From contig NC_060114.1 of the NCBI RefSeq assembly GCF_021155765.1, positions 11,809,001 through 11,873,000 on the forward strand: 64,000 bases of DNA, in the 5' to 3' direction. The translations under genes were made by a program, and so were the position numbers. The first letter of the stretch is position 1, and each line of letters opens with the position of its first letter. Positions 61,489 through 64,000 of the stretch are shown here, in pieces. The DNA is from Diprion similis. Its lineage: Eukaryota; Arthropoda; Insecta; Hymenoptera; Diprionidae. Below the pieces are notes generated by a model. That model was not told the origin of the DNA. It saw only the letters and a list, made by a program, of their open reading frames with translations, and searched no databases.

Positions 61489-62890
61489 TCCTCAGCTTGA
61501 CTGACAGACAAGGTCTGCGATGAAAATCGGTACCGATTCGAGGAACTGGGGTGGAAAATTCTTTCTGATCGTACAGTCTTGCAATGTCCGTTTATTTTTC
61601 GCAATGCAATTGCCAAGGCTTCCTTCTACAACTTGTCCTGCAATCTGTTTACTCCTGGCATGCCGTGCAAAATATTAGCAATCGATCATCTGGGAGTACA
61701 GCTGAGATTTTGACAGTTGAGCATTGAATACTAGTTTTTCTGATATTTCAACATCGACGATCTTGTCTATACGGTTTCTTTGCGATGTATTTTTTCTCGC
61801 TGCACATGACGGCTGCGAATGCAAAATACTAAAATCTGCACAGCATTCTCGTGATGAAGAGCAGATTGGAATGCTGATGAGTGAAAAACTGCTACGCAAA
61901 AAGCGCAGTTGGTTTTCTGTGTCTTCAAATTCACGGCCTGGGTAAAAGCACACATAGAATGACTTGGCGTGTTTTCGAGAATATAGTTAGTTATTATTAC
62001 TATACCTGCAAGAATAACTGATATAATCGTTTGAGAACGCGTGCACACCGCTAAGTCACGTGGTATACTTGTTTTGAGATCTGATAAAACTGAGAAGATC
62101 GTGTCCGTTGGAATAATTACCATACTCAAATCATTTATTCGTCAATAGTATGTATGTACACATTGCGGCATAAAATTTATCCGCTCGTGCATGACATATA
62201 ATGGATATAATTTATACCTAATCTGCAAGTCAAATATAATACAGCTGTGTGAATTTCTATTACACACATTCATTCATTCTCCGCCGCCAAAGTATATCGT
62301 CCGAGATTTTACCAGCTCGCGTTAATTTCTGTATACCTTTGATATTACATACACCAACAAATGTTGCAGGCGCATTGCACGCGGAATAGGTGATCCATTT
62401 AACGATCAGTGTAAGCAGAAGCTTTTACCGTTGACGTAACATCGTTACTGTTACGAGGGTAATTGACAGATTACCAGCCCATATAACAAGCCCCGACAAT
62501 AGGGCCTATTGTGATCACGCCTTATTCTATGGTGCAGATATATATTCGGCCTTGCCACCATCAACATTGACTGACCTAATTTTTTTCAACCAGACCCGGA
62601 GATACGTATAAGCAGACTACGAAATTATTTGGACCGTTGAGTGCATAAACGATATTAGTTCAAGCAACTGATGATGAACGACTTGTATATCCCAAAATCT
62701 ATGCAAATTATAAGTACACAACTGCTATATAGGAACACGTGTGTTTGTATTTTGAAATATGTCGTTAAAAGTATATTTAGTATACGCCTCCGAAATGTGT
62801 TGAATATTTACTGGTGCATTCCGTCATTTACAAGAATAAAGGCTTTTTTAAAGATATTTTTCTTTTTACAATCGAGGCGTGTAAAACACG
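61489..62890. other. Upstream region of the ankyrin-KEN gene
   Basis: This should contain the 5'UTR and promoter of the minus-strand gene starting at 61488. No TATA box or clear core element was identified. The frames at 61675-61953 and 61767-62129 have no recognisable similarity and are not called. Confidence 0.4.
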
Positions 62891-63074
62891 GTGTACACGT
62901 GTGGACATTAATTCAGCGACGGCTAGTTTCTCGGCCGAATCGATTACGTTGGTAACGCAGTGAAGTATGCGGTGCTACTGTTGGCCGGCCGGTAAGGTCT
63001 GAATCTGCGTTACCAAGGTAATCGATTCGGCCGAAAAACTGTATCCGTCTCTGGATTAATGTCCGTAAGTGTAC
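62891..63074. mobile_element. Foldback element with 70-bp inverted arms
   Basis: The left arm 62891-62960 and right arm 63005-63074 are inverted copies over about 70 bp with no large gaps. The inner 30 bp (CGGCCGAATCGATTACGTTG, GTAACGCAG) is almost identical, and the outer part (GGACATTAAT) is less so. The 44-bp spacer contains TTGGCCGGCC. There is no coding capacity. It is probably a small non-autonomous foldback transposon or relic. Confidence 0.65.
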
Positions 63075-64000
63075 GTAACGATATAAGTAGGAAAATTACT
63101 TTTGGAACTTGTCATCGACGGTAATACGAAGCGTCGAGGCGGAAATGTTTCAGAAACGATACGAGAAACGATACGAGAATTAGAACCAATCTAATCGCCG
63201 TATTTGAACTAAGTCGTTTAAAGGCGGCGCGCTGTAACAACATTGCAAATTGACGATACGTGGCTACTTGGTACGATTGCTATGCCGTCGAAACGATCCG
63301 CGACGAAACATTATTCGCATGCTTAATGAGGTGAGTAAGCAGGATCCCGGCGGACGGCAAACGTCGTAACGCGAAATCGACGACGCCACAAAATAACAAA
63401 TAATACGAATAATACATATATTTGGCACTTCCGGTATGCTGTGTAAAGAATTATTTTGGAAAGTTGATAAAATCTGATTTCTCTTGTTCTTCAACAGGGA
63501 CGACGAATCGTCGCTGCAGTGAGGGGAAAAACGTGAATTCCATCGACATGGATAGCTGGTTAAATATGCCGTATATACTATACGGTATACAAGATGATGG
63601 GATGTGATAATAAGAAAAAATAAATTACGCAACGATCGTATAATAATATGATAAAGTATGTGAGAATTTAAGGATCACAGCGAAACGTGATTGAGCAAAC
63701 TAAAACTACGCGATGGCATCGCGCACATGTAACTATGTGAATAAATTAGAATTTCAACGTGATTAAGATTTCAATGACGGTGATAAACTAAACAAATCAC
63801 GTGTGCTCGAGGCATGTTCGTGCGAGACTCGCGAGATGTTTGATATCTCCATGTTATACCAACCTTGGAGAAGATTCACGAATATAACTGGTTTTTTGTA
63901 GTCTAGACGACGTTTCGAACGGCCTTCTCAAGGAAGTCAGCGTTGAAGTACGAAAATTAGCGTCAAAATATTCACGACTTGTCACTCTCGGTATTACCTA
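63075..64000. other. Right end of window, no gene recognised
   Basis: No supported exon. A 14-15-bp direct duplication (GAAACGATACGAG twice) lies at 63153-63180. Near 63900-63945 a segment with GACGACGTTTCGAACGGCC and CTTCTCAAGGAAGTCAG resembles sequences common at edges of dispersed arthropod repeats, but its element is not identifiable from this window. Confidence 0.35.

Noticed and set aside
63264..63632. 122-codon minus-strand frame
   Set aside because: No recognisable motif, no splice or promoter context; length is within chance for this region.
63900..63945. Possible hammerhead ribozyme on the minus strand
   Set aside because: It has a CTGA and a CGAAAC-like box but lacks the CUGANGA core with correct spacing, so the catalytic fold is not supported.

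Overview
This window is eukaryotic nuclear DNA, almost certainly from an insect. It is AT-rich, its genes are split by GT-AG introns (68 bp to 3 kb), and it holds a B-type lamin very close to fly Lamin Dm0, long microsatellite-rich non-coding stretches, foldback elements and a large satellite. A hymenopteran is my best guess, but that is inference from overall character and not from a diagnostic sequence.

Layout. 1-330 is the 3' end of a Gly/Ser-rich, probably nuclear protein on the + strand. It is followed by an in-frame His/Gln-rich stretch beyond the stop codon and about 12 kb of microsatellite-dense DNA, probably a long 3'UTR plus intergenic sequence, with two foldback (hairpin) elements. 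Convergent to it is lamin (minus strand, 8 coding exons, 15622-23258). From 24760 to 42012 lies a tandem array of a 313-bp satellite, about 50 monomers. It has decayed edges, a homogenised core and higher-order structure: a 4-monomer unit of about 1252 bp and a duplicated 9-monomer block of 2818 bp. Next come three + strand genes: a sorting nexin 24-type PX protein (43999-45034), an intronless SLC37-like transporter (45753-46997) and the BTB-BACK-kelch protein IPP (49167-52621). The last gene, on the minus strand (55386-61488, nine coding exons), encodes a predicted protein of 1510 residues with ankyrin repeats, a helical and disordered middle, a pseudokinase and an IRE1/RNase L-type KEN domain. 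A third foldback lies at 62891-63074.

The genes do not form an evident pathway; this is ordinary euchromatic neighbourhood structure interrupted by a satellite block. The most interesting item is the ankyrin-pseudokinase-KEN gene. It has the domain order of vertebrate RNase L, which I do not know as an insect family, but its kinase catalytic residues and the key KEN residues look lost. The satellite's higher-order organisation comes second, and a possible stop-codon readthrough at 328-330 third. Exon coordinates were worked out by hand from splice signals and reading-frame continuity; all reported junctions keep phase.
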